Made by a program: the position numbers and the translations under genes | DNA from: Coprobacillus cateniformis | GTDB lineage: Bacteria; Bacillota_I; Bacilli_A; Erysipelotrichales; Coprobacillaceae | Direction: 5' to 3' | DNA: 64,000 bases | NCBI RefSeq assembly: GCF_009767585.1 | Contig: NZ_WSNW01000001.1 | Location: 1,208,090-1,272,089, forward strand | Shown here: positions 47,790 through 56,124 of the stretch, piece after piece | How positions within the stretch are numbered: position 1 is the stretch's first letter | How the letters are laid out: each line of letters begins with the position of its first letter | Notes under the pieces: generated by a model | The model's input: the letters and a program-made list of their open reading frames with translations, nothing else | Database searches by the model: none | What the model was told of the DNA's origin: nothing

Positions 47790-49709
47790 TTAAGCTAACT
47801 TGTGGAACATATGCCGAACCTTATCTATACGGCTATTCGGGCGGCGGGGTTGGCAAATAAATTTACCAATAGCTGGCTGGTATCCTTTTAACTCTGTCAA
47901 GCAGACTCCCTGCCCATTTGTGAAATAAGTTAAATCGTTCCTGTATTCTTGAATACATCTAGCAGGGATTTCTCCTTTCAGAATGACCTCGTCATTCTTT
48001 ATCTGAGTACTTACAATATCTGCACAATACCTTGGAGCATCATGATACGCCCGTGAGAGATATTCCTGCGGTGCATAAATTTCAAAGTGGAGATATGGCT
48101 CTAATAGTTCTGTCCCTGCTTTTTTTAAAGCCTGCTCCAATACGATAGGGGAAAGCAGCCGAAAGTCTGCGGGGGTACTTACAGGACTATAATACAATCC
48201 ATATTCAAAACAGATTTTACAGTCTGTCACTTTCCATCCATACAGCCCCTGCTCGCAGCCATAAAGAACCCCCTCCATAACCGCATTTTGGAACGATTGA
48301 TTTAAATATCCAAGTGAAACTCTGCTTTCATACTGCACTCCGCTTCCAATAGGGAGCGGCTCTATGGACAACCCGACAGAAGCCCAGAAAGGATTTGGCG
48401 GGACTTCTATGTGGATGGTATATTCTGCTTTTCTAAGCGGTCTTTCCATATATATAACAGTAGGCTCTTTTATTTCTGCCTCCACATGATATTTTTCCTC
48501 AAGGATGGCACAAATGACTTCCATCTGCACATTCCCCAAAAAAGAAAGTATAATCTCATGCGTTGTAGTATCCACATAATATTTTAAAAGAGGGTCGCCA
48601 TCTGAAATTTCTGTAAGTGCCCCAAGCAATATTTCCCGCTGTTCAGATTTCTTTACTGCAATCGTTGTTTGGAGCATAGGGAGAGGATTTTCAATAAATT
48701 TTCTCTGCGGCAACAGTATTTCGTTCCCCAAAATACTGTTTAGCTGCAAAACATCATTTGGTAAAATTACAATATCACCAGAGCAGGCTGTATCGGATGA
48801 ATATAATTCACCGTTTGTCGGAACACACATCTCTGTGATTTTTATTTTCTCTTTTTCAGATATTCTAATAACATCCCTCAAATGCAATGTTCCGCTATAT
48901 ATACGCACATAAACAAAACGCCGCCTTTTCTCTGAATATTCAATCTTAAAAACCTGCCCGCATAGTTCAGATTGACCTTCAGGCGTTGATGAATAAAATT
49001 TACTGGCAATTACTTCTATAAGCTGCCGAATCCCCAGATTGTTTTTAGCGCTTCCGTGATAAACGGGAAATAACGTTCCGTTTTGGAATCTCCTGTTTTC
49101 TTCCTGTTCCAGTTCTGACATTTTAAACGGTTTCCCTGACATATATTTCTCTAATAGTTCATCGTTTCCCATAATTACCGCATCCCACTGTTCCATATCG
49201 TCATTGTCCGTTACATTTATATGGGGATGCTGCCCAACCTTTTGCTTCACTATAATTTCCGAAGAAAGCTTTGCTTTCATTTCCCGATATACCATTGGCA
49301 AATCAATCCCCTCTTGGTCAATTTTATTGATGAAAAAAATTGTCGGAATCTTCATTATCTGTAGTGCATGAAACAGTATACGGGTCTGTGCCTGTATGCC
49401 ATCCTTTGCAGAAACTAATAATACTGCTCCGTCTAATACGGATAAAGAACGGTATACTTCCGCCAAAAAATCCATATGGCCTGGCGTATCTATAATGTTG
49501 ACTTTTACATCCTCCCACTGAAAAGATGTCACTGCTGTCTGGATAGTGATTCCCCTTTGACGCTCCAAATTCATTGTATCTGTCCTTGTTGTGCCTTCAT
49601 CTACGCTCCCTAGTTCTGCAATTGCACCACTGGTATACAATAAACTTTCCGTTAATGTTGTCTTTCCTGCGTCAACGTGAGCCAGAATGCCTAAGTTAAT
49701 TATTTTCAT
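47790..49709 (-). CDS. tet(O): Tetracycline resistance ribosomal protection protein Tet(O)
   Basis: A 639-residue translational GTPase, the exact family length. G1 motif AHVDAGKTTLTE (residues 10-21), G3 DTPGHMDF, G4 NKID; then EF-G-like domains II-V ending NSRIDKVRHMFHKLA. It binds the ribosome and displaces tetracycline from the 30S A-site region. The residues I know to separate family members (start MKIINLGILAHV, GSVDEGTTRTDTMNLERQRG) fit Tet(O) or a Tet(O)-backbone mosaic such as O/32/O, rather than Tet(W) or Tet(M). The upstream region has the classical promoter, leader peptide and attenuator. Confidence 0.93.
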   Translation of the reverse strand: MKIINLGILAHVDAGKTTLTESLLYTSGAIAELGSVDEGTTRTDTMNLERQRGITIQTAVTSFQWEDVKVNIIDTPGHMDFLAEVYRSLSVLDGAVLLVSAKDGIQAQTRILFHALQIMKIPTIFFINKIDQEGIDLPMVYREMKAKLSSEIIVKQKVGQHPHINVTDNDDMEQWDAVIMGNDELLEKYMSGKPFKMSELEQEENRRFQNGTLFPVYHGSAKNNLGIRQLIEVIASKFYSSTPEGQSELCGQVFKIEYSEKRRRFVYVRIYSGTLHLRDVIRISEKEKIKITEMCVPTNGELYSSDTACSGDIVILPNDVLQLNSILGNEILLPQRKFIENPLPMLQTTIAVKKSEQREILLGALTEISDGDPLLKYYVDTTTHEIILSFLGNVQMEVICAILEEKYHVEAEIKEPTVIYMERPLRKAEYTIHIEVPPNPFWASVGLSIEPLPIGSGVQYESRVSLGYLNQSFQNAVMEGVLYGCEQGLYGWKVTDCKICFEYGLYYSPVSTPADFRLLSPIVLEQALKKAGTELLEPYLHFEIYAPQEYLSRAYHDAPRYCADIVSTQIKNDEVILKGEIPARCIQEYRNDLTYFTNGQGVCLTELKGYQPAIGKFICQPRRPNSRIDKVRHMFHKLA

Positions 49710-49751
49710 GTGATTTTCCTCCTATCAACACCCAAAAAAGGGCATAAAAAT

Positions 49752-49781
49752 ACCCAGTGATAAATACTCCTATCACTGGGT
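49752..49781 (-). promoter_or_regulatory. tet(O) attenuator hairpin
   Basis: ACCCAGTGATA / TATCACTGGGT perfect 11-bp stem followed on the minus strand by ATTTTTATG, as in the tet(M) leader. An upstream GTATTCTTAAATAAACTG and CAGTTTAAGAATAC pair can form the alternative structure. Confidence 0.85.
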
Positions 49782-49933
49782 AAATAACTCCAATAGCCCC
49801 AAAACACTTATATGTTTTCGGGCATATAAAATTACATGATAAAAGTATTCTTAAACTGGGTACAAAAAACTAAGCCCCATATTAAAAGTGAAACGGGACT
49901 GCTACTTTTTGTTCCCACTATCAAATTGACAGT

Positions 49934-49957
49934 TTATTTAAGAATACCTTGCCGCAT
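49934..49957 (-). CDS. tet(O) leader peptide (7 codons)
   Basis: AAGGAG followed by ATG CGG CAA GGT ATT CTT AAA TAA, reading MRQGILK. The Tn916 tet(M) leader starts with a very similar short peptide. Stalling on it under tetracycline is thought to let transcription pass the attenuator. Confidence 0.75.
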   Translation of the reverse strand: MRQGILK

Positions 49958-49989
49958 ATTTATTAACTCCTTGTATAATACTGAATCTA

Positions 49990-50018
49990 ATTATATTCCT
50001 TAACCCTTTATTTGTCAA
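49990..50018 (-). promoter_or_regulatory. tet(O) promoter
   Basis: TTGACA (50018-50013), 17 bases, TATAAT (49995-49990) on the minus strand: consensus spacing, ~30 bases before the leader peptide. Confidence 0.9.
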
Positions 50019-50033
50019 GCTGACAAACTAAAG

Positions 50034-50062
50034 CAGAAAAAGCGGCAGGATTTCCCCCTGCC
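50034..50062 (-). terminator. Terminator of the tnpV-like gene in element A
   Basis: GGCAGG / CCTGCC stem with TTTTTC after it on the minus strand, 14 bases past the gene. Confidence 0.75.
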
Positions 50063-50075
50063 ACTAATCATCTGT

Positions 50076-50450
50076 TTATGCAAAAATAATTTCCTTTTCC
50101 ACAATCTCCCTCGCACAAGCCCTTATGTTATTGAGGCATCCTGTCCATTCTAAGGCGTTTTCTGCCTTTAGCTGTTCCGTTATGCCCTGTGCCTGTTTCA
50201 TACCCTCTATGAGCCTTTCAAAGCGTTCCTGTGCCTGTCTGTTGATGTCGGCAAGGTAGGCGTTTAGCCTGCCGCTTGTAAGAAGATTGGTGTATGTAAC
50301 TTTACGGTACTGTTTTAGATAATCTAAATGCCGTTGCCCCCAGATGCCTATTGCCTGTTCTTCTTCGGCGGGTACAGTTAAGCACGGTATCAAATAATCC
50401 CCTTGCCTTTCGTATTTGCCGCCCAGTTCCTCAAATAATGATTTTGCCAT
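50076..50450 (-). CDS. tnpV: TnpV-like protein of element A
   Basis: A 124-residue protein. Family features: GDYLIPCLTVP near the start, YRKVTYTNLLTSGRLNAYLA in the middle and GITEQLKAENALEWTGCLNN, NIRACAREIVEKEIIF at the end. TnpV is a Tn4451 backbone protein of unknown function, proposed to act as an accessory to TnpX. Here it is at the opposite end of the element from the recombinase, 57 bases inside the boundary, and its upstream region lies within the terminal repeat. Confidence 0.85.
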   Translation of the reverse strand: MAKSLFEELGGKYERQGDYLIPCLTVPAEEEQAIGIWGQRHLDYLKQYRKVTYTNLLTSGRLNAYLADINRQAQERFERLIEGMKQAQGITEQLKAENALEWTGCLNNIRACAREIVEKEIIFA

Positions 50451-50481
50451 TGTCTGTTACCTCCACATTCTTTTTTATTTT

Positions 50482-50508
50482 GAATGTCCGCAAAATCCGT
50501 CCTACATC
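50482..50508. repeat. Element A terminal inverted repeat, tnpV end
   Basis: On the minus strand GATGTAGGACGGA then TTTTGCGGACA (50495-50485), matching the recombinase end at the same 13-base spacing. Confidence 0.85.
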
Positions 50509-51178
50509 TGAAGGTCGCCACGGACAATCCACGTCGTGAAGTGCGATAAGTTTGTCCTGTACATTCGTTCCTGCTCCCATCTTCTGAGTAGAGCCAAGAA
50601 GCACCCTGACTTCTCCCTTGCGGGTCTTTTGGAACAGTTCTTTTTTCTTCATATCCGTGTCGGCTTCGTGTATGAACTTCACTTCACTTTCAGGAATACC
50701 TCTCTCAATTAGCTTCTTCCTGATGTCGTTATAGACGGAAAATGTGCCGTCATTCTTCGGAGTGGACAAGTCGCAGAATACAAGCTGTGCCGATTTCTTG
50801 TCGGCATTTTCTTTCCATATCCGATAGATGTTATCGACGCAGGCATTGATTTTACTGCCCTCAAAATCAGGCAGCATATCGTTTAGCATACGCTGGTCAA
50901 GAGCCAGTTTTCTTCCGTCATTTGTGATTTTCAGCATATTATCTACGCTTGAATCCACACCGCCGCCACGCACCTGCTCGGCTCTCTCTGCAAGGGAAGC
51001 AACCATTTCCTTCTGCATTTCCGACGGCTTTACTGCAATGTTATGGTACTTTGCTTCCGGTACTGGCAGGTTCAACATATCCGCTGTCTTAATGTCCGCT
51101 ATCTCCTTGAACATTGCCATTAGTTCAGGCAAGTTATAGAATTTTGCGAACCTTGTCTTTGCTCGGTATCCCGTTCCT
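50509..51178 (-). pseudogene. ICE methylase/helicase, middle fragment (piece 2 of 3)
   Basis: From the edge of element B the frame reads GTGYRAKTRFAKFYNLPELM and SAQLVFCDLSTPKNDGTFSV (helicase motifs IV-V region), to CPWRPSD at the edge of element A. About 223 residues remain. Beyond 50508 the frame enters element A and stops at 50431. Both flanks continue in frame into pieces 1 and 3 when the elements are removed. Confidence 0.9.
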
Positions 51179-51223
51179 TCGGGAACGAGTTTGTCAAGAT
51201 GATTTTTGTAAGTTTTCTAAATT
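51179..51223. repeat. Element B terminal inverted repeat, tnpW end
   Basis: TCGGGAACGAGTTTGTCAAG, with TTTCTAAATT at 51214-51223. The other end has the same block at the same 35-base distance. Confidence 0.8.
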
Positions 51224-51382
51224 CAAATATTTATCTGCTGAAAAAACGCCTAACATCTCGTGTCGGCATATTTCTTGAAACACCGTATTCAAAGGCTTCT
51301 TCGCACTTTCCGATTGCTTCACATTGACAATAAAAGTTGTTTTGCCTATTCGCGTTGTATAAGATAAAGTGTTTTCTTTCAT
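51194..51382 (-). CDS. tnpW: TnpW-like protein of element B
   Basis: A 62-residue protein; SYTTRIGKTTFIVNVKQSES is the typical TnpW start (thr-rich strand, GKTTFIV). It ends 15 bases from the element boundary, as tnpW does in Tn4451. Function unknown. AAAAGGAG precedes the ATG. Confidence 0.7.
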   Translation of the reverse strand: MKENTLSYTTRIGKTTFIVNVKQSESAKKPLNTVFQEICRHEMLGVFSADKYLNLENLQKSS

Positions 51383-51468
51383 ATAGTCCGTTTCTCCTTT
51401 TCATAAATTGACTGTGGGGCATTCCGTTTGGAACACCCCACAAATACAGCCTGTTTCATCGGAACATA

Positions 51469-51508
51469 TCAAGAAGTCATTAAGTCGTGAGTATAATGGA
51501 AATGGTTA
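51469..51508. repeat. 40-bp inverted repeat inside element B, left copy
   Basis: Starts TCAAGAAGTCATTAAGTCGT and ends AATGGAAATGGTTA. It matches the complement of 56021-56060 at 38 of 40 positions, and overlaps the stop of the tnpZ-like gene. Confidence 0.85.
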
Positions 51509-52771
51509 TCTTTCCATACCACGCTTGTTTCTTCGTGCCTTAATACGCTCTTGTCTTTCTTTTTCCCTCGCTTCTTTTTCGGCTCGTTCCTGTGCTTCCT
51601 TAAAAGAAAAAAGTTGCTTCACTTTTTCGGTAAAAAGTTTAGCAACTTCGGGGAAATGCTCCAACGCTTCAAGAAAAGGTCTGCACTTTTCTTTCAGTTC
51701 GTTGTATTTGGTTTTCATTCTCTCCAATGCGTTTGCACTGTCAAAATATTTCTGTCGGTAATAATTTGCACTCTGCTCCAACTTATTGATTTCCGCACGA
51801 CTGGTAATTCCCTCTTTTGCAAGGGCAGTCAGTTGTGAGTAGTCCTCTTTGGATATTGCCATCTTGCCCGTAAAGGTTTTCTGTCCCATACCGTCAATCT
51901 CGTTTAAGGTCTTTGAGATATGACGGGCAGGCTCATATTTAACCTGTTCCTTTTGAATACGCTTCTGCAACTTCTCCAATCGTTCTTTGTCCTGTTGGAT
52001 TTGATATTGCAGGGAAGTTAAATGCTCTGCTGTACTTCCGTATTCGCCACGCTGAAAGCCTTTGAACCCTCGTTCCGTCATATAATTAAACAGTTCATCT
52101 TGCAGTATGCTGTACGAAGCTCGAAACATCGGCTTGCCGTTCTTCTTTAACAATGGATTTCCTTTTTCATCGGTCATTGGAATATCCGATTTCCATTTCT
52201 TTGAATGGCTTATCTGATTAACCACTTCCTTGACCGTTCCTCGCAGTTCGGGGTTTTTACAACGCTTACTCCATAAGATTTCTTTCTCCACAACAGGCAG
52301 AACCATTGCGTGAAGATGATAATGGTAAACCTCTTTTCCCAGTTCCTCGGTTGCGGCTACATTGATTTCATCAGCGTGCATTACTGCCGATATAACATTA
52401 TCAGCACCGAATTTTTCTTCGATGAAATGATAGGCTTCTTCATAAAACTGCTTTGCATATTCATAACCACCGTTACGCTCGAAGTACATCGTATTCACAT
52501 CAATCACAATCTCATTGAAAAGGGTAGCGTCTTTCCTCAGTCCACGAAGCGATACTAACCCGTCTGTTTCCATCTGCTTTAACTGCTCCATATAGGTTGG
52601 GACAGTCGGTTTTTTGAAATGCACATTAAGGGCTATGCGTTCCGTAATCACATTCATATTTTCATAGGTTTCATTCTTGCGTTCATTGTGCCTTTCCGCC
52701 TTGCTCACATCAAAAGCGGTGTACTGTTTTACCCTTGCACAACTCATATCCGCCTTATTGGTTTTTGCCAT
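51506..52771 (-). CDS. tnpZ: MobV-type relaxase of element B (TnpZ-like)
   Basis: 421 residues from MAKTNKADMSCAR, chosen for AAAGGAG. The N-terminus HNERKNETYENMNVIT is the MobV motif region; the metal site VMHADE ... EVYHYHLHAMVLP has a ~14-residue insert between the acidic part and the HxH part. A long coiled-coil C-terminus follows. It corresponds to TnpZ in Tn4451, which mobilizes the circular form from an oriT-like site. The candidate oriT lies just upstream. Confidence 0.85.
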   Translation of the reverse strand: MAKTNKADMSCARVKQYTAFDVSKAERHNERKNETYENMNVITERIALNVHFKKPTVPTYMEQLKQMETDGLVSLRGLRKDATLFNEIVIDVNTMYFERNGGYEYAKQFYEEAYHFIEEKFGADNVISAVMHADEINVAATEELGKEVYHYHLHAMVLPVVEKEILWSKRCKNPELRGTVKEVVNQISHSKKWKSDIPMTDEKGNPLLKKNGKPMFRASYSILQDELFNYMTERGFKGFQRGEYGSTAEHLTSLQYQIQQDKERLEKLQKRIQKEQVKYEPARHISKTLNEIDGMGQKTFTGKMAISKEDYSQLTALAKEGITSRAEINKLEQSANYYRQKYFDSANALERMKTKYNELKEKCRPFLEALEHFPEVAKLFTEKVKQLFSFKEAQERAEKEAREKERQERIKARRNKRGMER

Positions 52772-52802
52772 TTTTCTCTCCTTTCCAGACAGGGCGAAGC
52801 CA

Positions 52803-52860
52803 TTACACAACATTCTCTGAATGTGTGTAACCCACTATGACACTTTCAGACTTCGTCTGC
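52803..52860 (-). other. Candidate oriT of element B
   Basis: On the minus strand CTTTGCAGACGAAGTCTGAA, then AAAGTGTCATAGTGGGTTACAC: the same order as the MobV oriT (AAAG..TAGTGTG/TTACAC) with TAGTGGG in place of TAGTGTG. A palindrome TTACACACATTC / GAATGTTGTGTAA follows at 52803-52830. Confidence 0.55.
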
Positions 52861-52951
52861 AAAGATGTCGTGGGCAAGGGTGTTCCCCCTTGACCTCCTT
52901 TTGATACCTCCATCATAAAAACAGACTGTCCCGCCATCAGACAGCCTGCTT

Positions 52952-53974
52952 TTATTCTCTCGGTATATCGCCCATCGGCAAAGACCAGTACCACAGAAAG
53001 CCTTGTTTTCGGGAGATAACTCCTGCTTTCTTCTTTGCCTTTTTGATGGTCGATTTTTTGAACCCAGCGGCTTCAAGTCTTTCTTCGCAATCCGAAGAAA
53101 GCATTTCTCCGTCTTTCAGCATTTCCAAAAGAAATTCTTTCGCCTTGATTTCCTTTTCGTTCGGTCTGCCCATTTTGGGTGCGAGGGATTGGAACGCTTC
53201 TTCTGCTGTCATTTCCATTTCAGAGATAAAGTCCACTCCCTTTTCTGCCACCTCAAAAAGAATTGCCGAGCCTGTCGGGGCAAGGTTAGATTTCACTTGC
53301 ACCATATATCGTTCCGCTGGTGCTTCTTTGTTCGGTGTGCGTGTGATTGCAAGAATACTTCTTGCAGCACCCGCAATATCAATCGAACCGTTGGTGCGAT
53401 AAAGAGGATTTATATCTCTCATCTTGTTCATATGGGCGATAATCACGATGGCACAGCCAGTATTTTTTGCAACTGCAATCAAGTGATTAAACTCTGCCCT
53501 TGTTTCGTTGGCATTGTTCATTGAACAGTTCTCTCCGATATAGGAACTCATCGGGTCAAGAATTAAAAGTTTTGCGTGATACTTTTCGATTGCTTCAGCA
53601 ATACGGTTATCTCCAAAGGATAAAGACTTTTCATCTTCCTTGATGAAGATAAGGTTTTCTCCGTTCCCACCGGCAGAGTTAAATCGGGGTACTACCGTAT
53701 CGTCTGCATCATCTTCCGTTGTCTGATAGATGATAGTCATAGGCTCATTTTCTTCCGTTTCAGTAAAAGGCAGAGGTTCGCCCTTAGAGAGCAGTGCGGC
53801 GATTGACAGCATTAACTTGCTTTTTCCATCGCCCGGATCGCCCTGCAACAGCGTAACCTTGCCGTACGGAATATACGGATACCACAGCCATTTCACTTCC
53901 TTCGGCTCAATCTCACTTGCCTTAATAACTTCGAGAGGGACATTTACATTCATTTCATTTTCCATTTGCTTCAT
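52952..53974 (-). CDS. RecA-fold AAA ATPase of element B (TnpY position)
   Basis: 340 residues from MKQMENEMNVNVPLE, with AAAAGGAG ahead. RecA-type ATPase: Walker A LLQGDPGDGKSKLM, Walker B KLLILDPMSSYIG, IVIIAHMNK. The C-terminal winged-helix-like part is GFKKSTIKKAKKKAGVISR. Similar RepA-like proteins drive replication of plasmids and mobilizable transposons. It stands where tnpY stands in Tn4451, but I cannot say it is homologous. Confidence 0.75.
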   Translation of the reverse strand: MKQMENEMNVNVPLEVIKASEIEPKEVKWLWYPYIPYGKVTLLQGDPGDGKSKLMLSIAALLSKGEPLPFTETEENEPMTIIYQTTEDDADDTVVPRFNSAGGNGENLIFIKEDEKSLSFGDNRIAEAIEKYHAKLLILDPMSSYIGENCSMNNANETRAEFNHLIAVAKNTGCAIVIIAHMNKMRDINPLYRTNGSIDIAGAARSILAITRTPNKEAPAERYMVQVKSNLAPTGSAILFEVAEKGVDFISEMEMTAEEAFQSLAPKMGRPNEKEIKAKEFLLEMLKDGEMLSSDCEERLEAAGFKKSTIKKAKKKAGVISRKQGFLWYWSLPMGDIPRE

Positions 53975-54146
53975 TTTTCTTCGTTCTCCTTTTCGATAAA
54001 TACTTAGGGCAAAGCACCACGATACAACGGAAACTCTGCTTGCAGTCATTACTGCATTTTCTGCAAAGTTCGTTGTAGGTAATGCGATTTCTTTCGTTCA
54101 GAAACAATGCCCAATCTTGTTTCCGTTTCTTACTCATTCTCGGCAT
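53955..54146 (-). CDS. Small Cys-rich transposon protein (63 aa)
   Basis: MPRMSKKRKQDWALFLNERN, ITYNELCRKCSNDCKQSFRC: four Cys spaced CxxC-x3-C-x5-C, a likely metal site, with a basic tail. It overlaps the start of the ATPase gene by 20 bases. Proteins of this type are common in Tn4451-like elements; function unknown. Confidence 0.65.
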   Translation of the reverse strand: MPRMSKKRKQDWALFLNERNRITYNELCRKCSNDCKQSFRCIVVLCPKYLSKRRTKKNEANGK

Positions 54147-54534
54147 ATCAATCCTCCTTTCCGTCTGAAAATAAAAAAACCACAGGAAAGATACTCAGAG
54201 CCTTGTTTCTGTCATTTTTCGGGGCGAAAATCGGGCAAAATTGCCTTTCTAAGCCTTTCAAAAAAATCACGCAAGGTATTTGTACTAACCTGTGGTTATG
54301 TATGAAATTGTAGGGTTTGGGGCAACAAAAAACACCGTATTTCTACGATGTTTTCTGTCATTCAAGTAGCAAAAAACGTGACCACTAAAATTATAATCAT
54401 AAGAACAGGCAAAAAGCGAAGATACCGTTCTAATAGAGCTTTTTAGACTTGTTTTTTGGGGCTTTATATTACTTTCCCTATTTTTTAAGGGTATAGGGTG
54501 TTACATCAAGTTCTTAGTATATGAAATTTGCAGA
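54147..54534. other. 388-base spacer in element B
   Basis: AT-rich. It holds the terminator of the sigma/anti-sigma unit (54325-54352) and a likely promoter region for the replication/mobilization genes. No gene seen. Confidence 0.4.
54325..54352 (-). terminator. Terminator of the sigma/anti-sigma unit
   Basis: AACATCGTA-GAAA-TACGGTGTT stem followed on the minus strand by TTTTTTG. Confidence 0.8.
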
Positions 54535-55227
54535 TTATTCTTGGATTTGGCTCAAATCAAATGCACCGTTCTCAATCAACTTCAAAATTGTGTCTGCCAA
54601 GTTGTTTTTTACAGTTTCACTTTCATTTTCAACGCCAGAATACTCTACATAAATAGTGTTCTCTCCCATATCAAAGGTTGCATAATATATTACGGTTTTG
54701 ACACCTTGACTATTTGACTTTGTTACGAAATATCCTGCGTTGATATCAACGCCGTCTACACTTGAAGTGATTGTATTTCCATCAATGATAGTATCTAATA
54801 GATTTACACCCTGTTTAGAAACTACCATTCTTGTATCATCAATTTTTCCCTCAAAACCCAGAATATTATGATTGTCAGCATCAAAATAAGCATCTGCGGT
54901 AACAGGCAAGTCTGCAAAAAGCATTTCAATTTCAGCATCGCTCAAAGGTCTTGTTGTTACATTTAAGTTAATTGAAGATTGTGATAAGTCATTTTTAACA
55001 AAAGTAATTGTTTCTCCATCATTCAGCGTGGCAATATCGTTTTTTGTACCAAACAGATTGCTTTGAAAAACTCCCACTCCAATCACAGCAACGAGTACGA
55101 AGCAAGCTGCAACAGACACCCATTTTTGCCGATTAGTTATTTTACTTGTTTTTTTCATAGGTTCAGCCTCCTTAATATACTGATTATCGACATTTCCCAA
55201 TGCCCTTAAAAGTTTCTTTTCTTTCAT
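54535..55227 (-). CDS. Membrane anti-sigma-like protein
   Basis: A 230-residue protein. A cytoplasmic start with LLRALGNVDNQYIKEAEP, one membrane segment (WVSVAACFVLVAVIGVGVF), and an extracytoplasmic domain (~170 residues, DUF4367-like strands such as TIYVEYSGVE). It overlaps the sigma gene by 4 bases. This is the usual arrangement where a membrane protein holds an ECF sigma inactive until a signal arrives. Signal unknown. Confidence 0.7.
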   Translation of the reverse strand: MKEKKLLRALGNVDNQYIKEAEPMKKTSKITNRQKWVSVAACFVLVAVIGVGVFQSNLFGTKNDIATLNDGETITFVKNDLSQSSINLNVTTRPLSDAEIEMLFADLPVTADAYFDADNHNILGFEGKIDDTRMVVSKQGVNLLDTIIDGNTITSSVDGVDINAGYFVTKSNSQGVKTVIYYATFDMGENTIYVEYSGVENESETVKNNLADTILKLIENGAFDLSQIQE

Positions 55228-55784
55228 ACAGAGATACCTTCTTTCTCTAACAATTTTTTGAGTTCGTTCCTTGAACGAAATAATGACATCTTGATTTTGC
55301 TCTCGCTCATACCATATTCCGTTGCAATTTCTTTAATGGGCGATAAATACCAATATCTTCTCATAAAGATTTTTCGCTGTTCTAATGACAGGGAAGAAAG
55401 AAAGCGGTTGAGAATATCCGTTAGAGCGATTTCTTCAACAATGTTTTCTGTACTATCCAACGATGGTATGCACTCTTGTATTTCATCAAAAACCAATGGC
55501 ATTTGCCCACCATTACGTTTCTTTGCATTAAGCAGTTCGTACCTGTCCAAAGATAGGTTGCGAGTAATCTTCCCTAAAAAAGTTTTTAGGACAGATGGAC
55601 GGTTAGGCGGTATGCTGTTCCAAGCTCTTAAATAAGTATCATTTACACATTCCTCGCTATCTTCGTCATTGTGAAGAATATTAAAGGCTATGTATCTGCA
55701 ATACTTTCCGTATTTTTTTGAAGTTTCGGATATAGCAGCTTCGGAGCGCTCCCAATATAAATCTAATATCTGCTTATCATCCAT
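55224..55784 (-). CDS. ECF-type RNA polymerase sigma factor
   Basis: A 186-residue protein with region 2 (YCRYIAFNILHNDEDSEECV, DTYLRAWNSIPP) and region 4 (FMRRYWYLSPIKEIATEYGM, SESKIKMSLFRSRNELKKLL). It should direct RNA polymerase to its own cargo promoter and probably to chromosomal genes. It replaces catP as the cargo of this Tn4451-type element, a cargo that alters host regulation rather than giving a direct resistance. Confidence 0.88.
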   Translation of the reverse strand: MDDKQILDLYWERSEAAISETSKKYGKYCRYIAFNILHNDEDSEECVNDTYLRAWNSIPPNRPSVLKTFLGKITRNLSLDRYELLNAKKRNGGQMPLVFDEIQECIPSLDSTENIVEEIALTDILNRFLSSLSLEQRKIFMRRYWYLSPIKEIATEYGMSESKIKMSLFRSRNELKKLLEKEGISV

Positions 55785-56020
55785 AGGCTTCTCCTCCTTT
55801 CCCTTGTATTAAGGCCTTTCACCCTAATAAACGGGAAAAATGTGTCAAGCGTCACTTAAATTCAAAAAATATTTATTCAAAGATTAGCTTTCATTTTTTG
55901 AAAGAATATAATAAAACAGCAAAAGGCTTACACCTACAAGTCTCTTAATATTCAATGCGGAAAATTACAATTCATCACTCTCATTTTAACACATCATACC
56001 ATCTTTATGAACTTTCAATT

Positions 56021-56060
56021 TAACCACTTCCATTACACTCACGACTTAATGACTTCTTGA
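56021..56060. repeat. 40-bp inverted repeat inside element B, right copy
   Basis: Complement reads TCAAGAAGTCATTAAGTCGT, ending AATGGAAGTGGTTA; 38 of 40 positions match 51469-51508. Confidence 0.85.
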
Positions 56061-56069
56061 ATACTTCCC

Positions 56070-56104
56070 GAAAAAGAAAACTGCCATCAGTAAAGACAGC
56101 AGTT
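56070..56104 (-). terminator. Terminator of the tnpX-tnpV transcript
   Basis: AACTGCTGTC / GATGGCAGTT stem followed on the minus strand by TTCTTTTTC. Confidence 0.75.
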
Positions 56105-56124
56105 CCTTTTCGGCTGGTATGCTA

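Larger units (their letters stand above)
39504..50508 (-). mobile_element. Element A: 11.0-kb serine-recombinase mobilizable transposon with tet(O)
   Basis: The ends are GA dinucleotides (on the minus strand) inside the helicase gene, at 50508/50507 and 39505/39504. TTTTGCGGACA lies in inverted orientation exactly 13 bases in from each end. From right to left it holds tnpV, tet(O), a KTR gene, sigma-like genes, repA, oriT, mobV, parB, a PC4-type gene and the recombinase. Joining the flanks through one GA restores PSDLEQRSGR in frame. GA-targeted insertion is the known habit of TnpX-type recombinases. Confidence 0.9.
55785..56124. other. 340-base spacer in element B
   Basis: Holds the sigma gene promoter region, the second copy of the 40-bp inverted repeat (56021-56060) and the terminator of tnpX-tnpV (56070-56104). 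No gene seen. Confidence 0.5.

Noticed and set aside
47790..49709. Calling the tetracycline gene tet(W) or tet(M)
   Set aside because: The N-terminal and central residues follow Tet(O). A mosaic with tet(32) cannot be excluded without an alignment, so the plain Tet(O) name is used.
51173..51188. Boundary of element B at a GGAACG/CGTTCC palindrome (GA at 51175-51176)
   Set aside because: With this boundary the inverted repeat blocks lie at unequal distances from the two ends and the helicase protein would lack residues. Using the GA at 51179-51180 gives equal 35-base distances and restores PEGTGYR.
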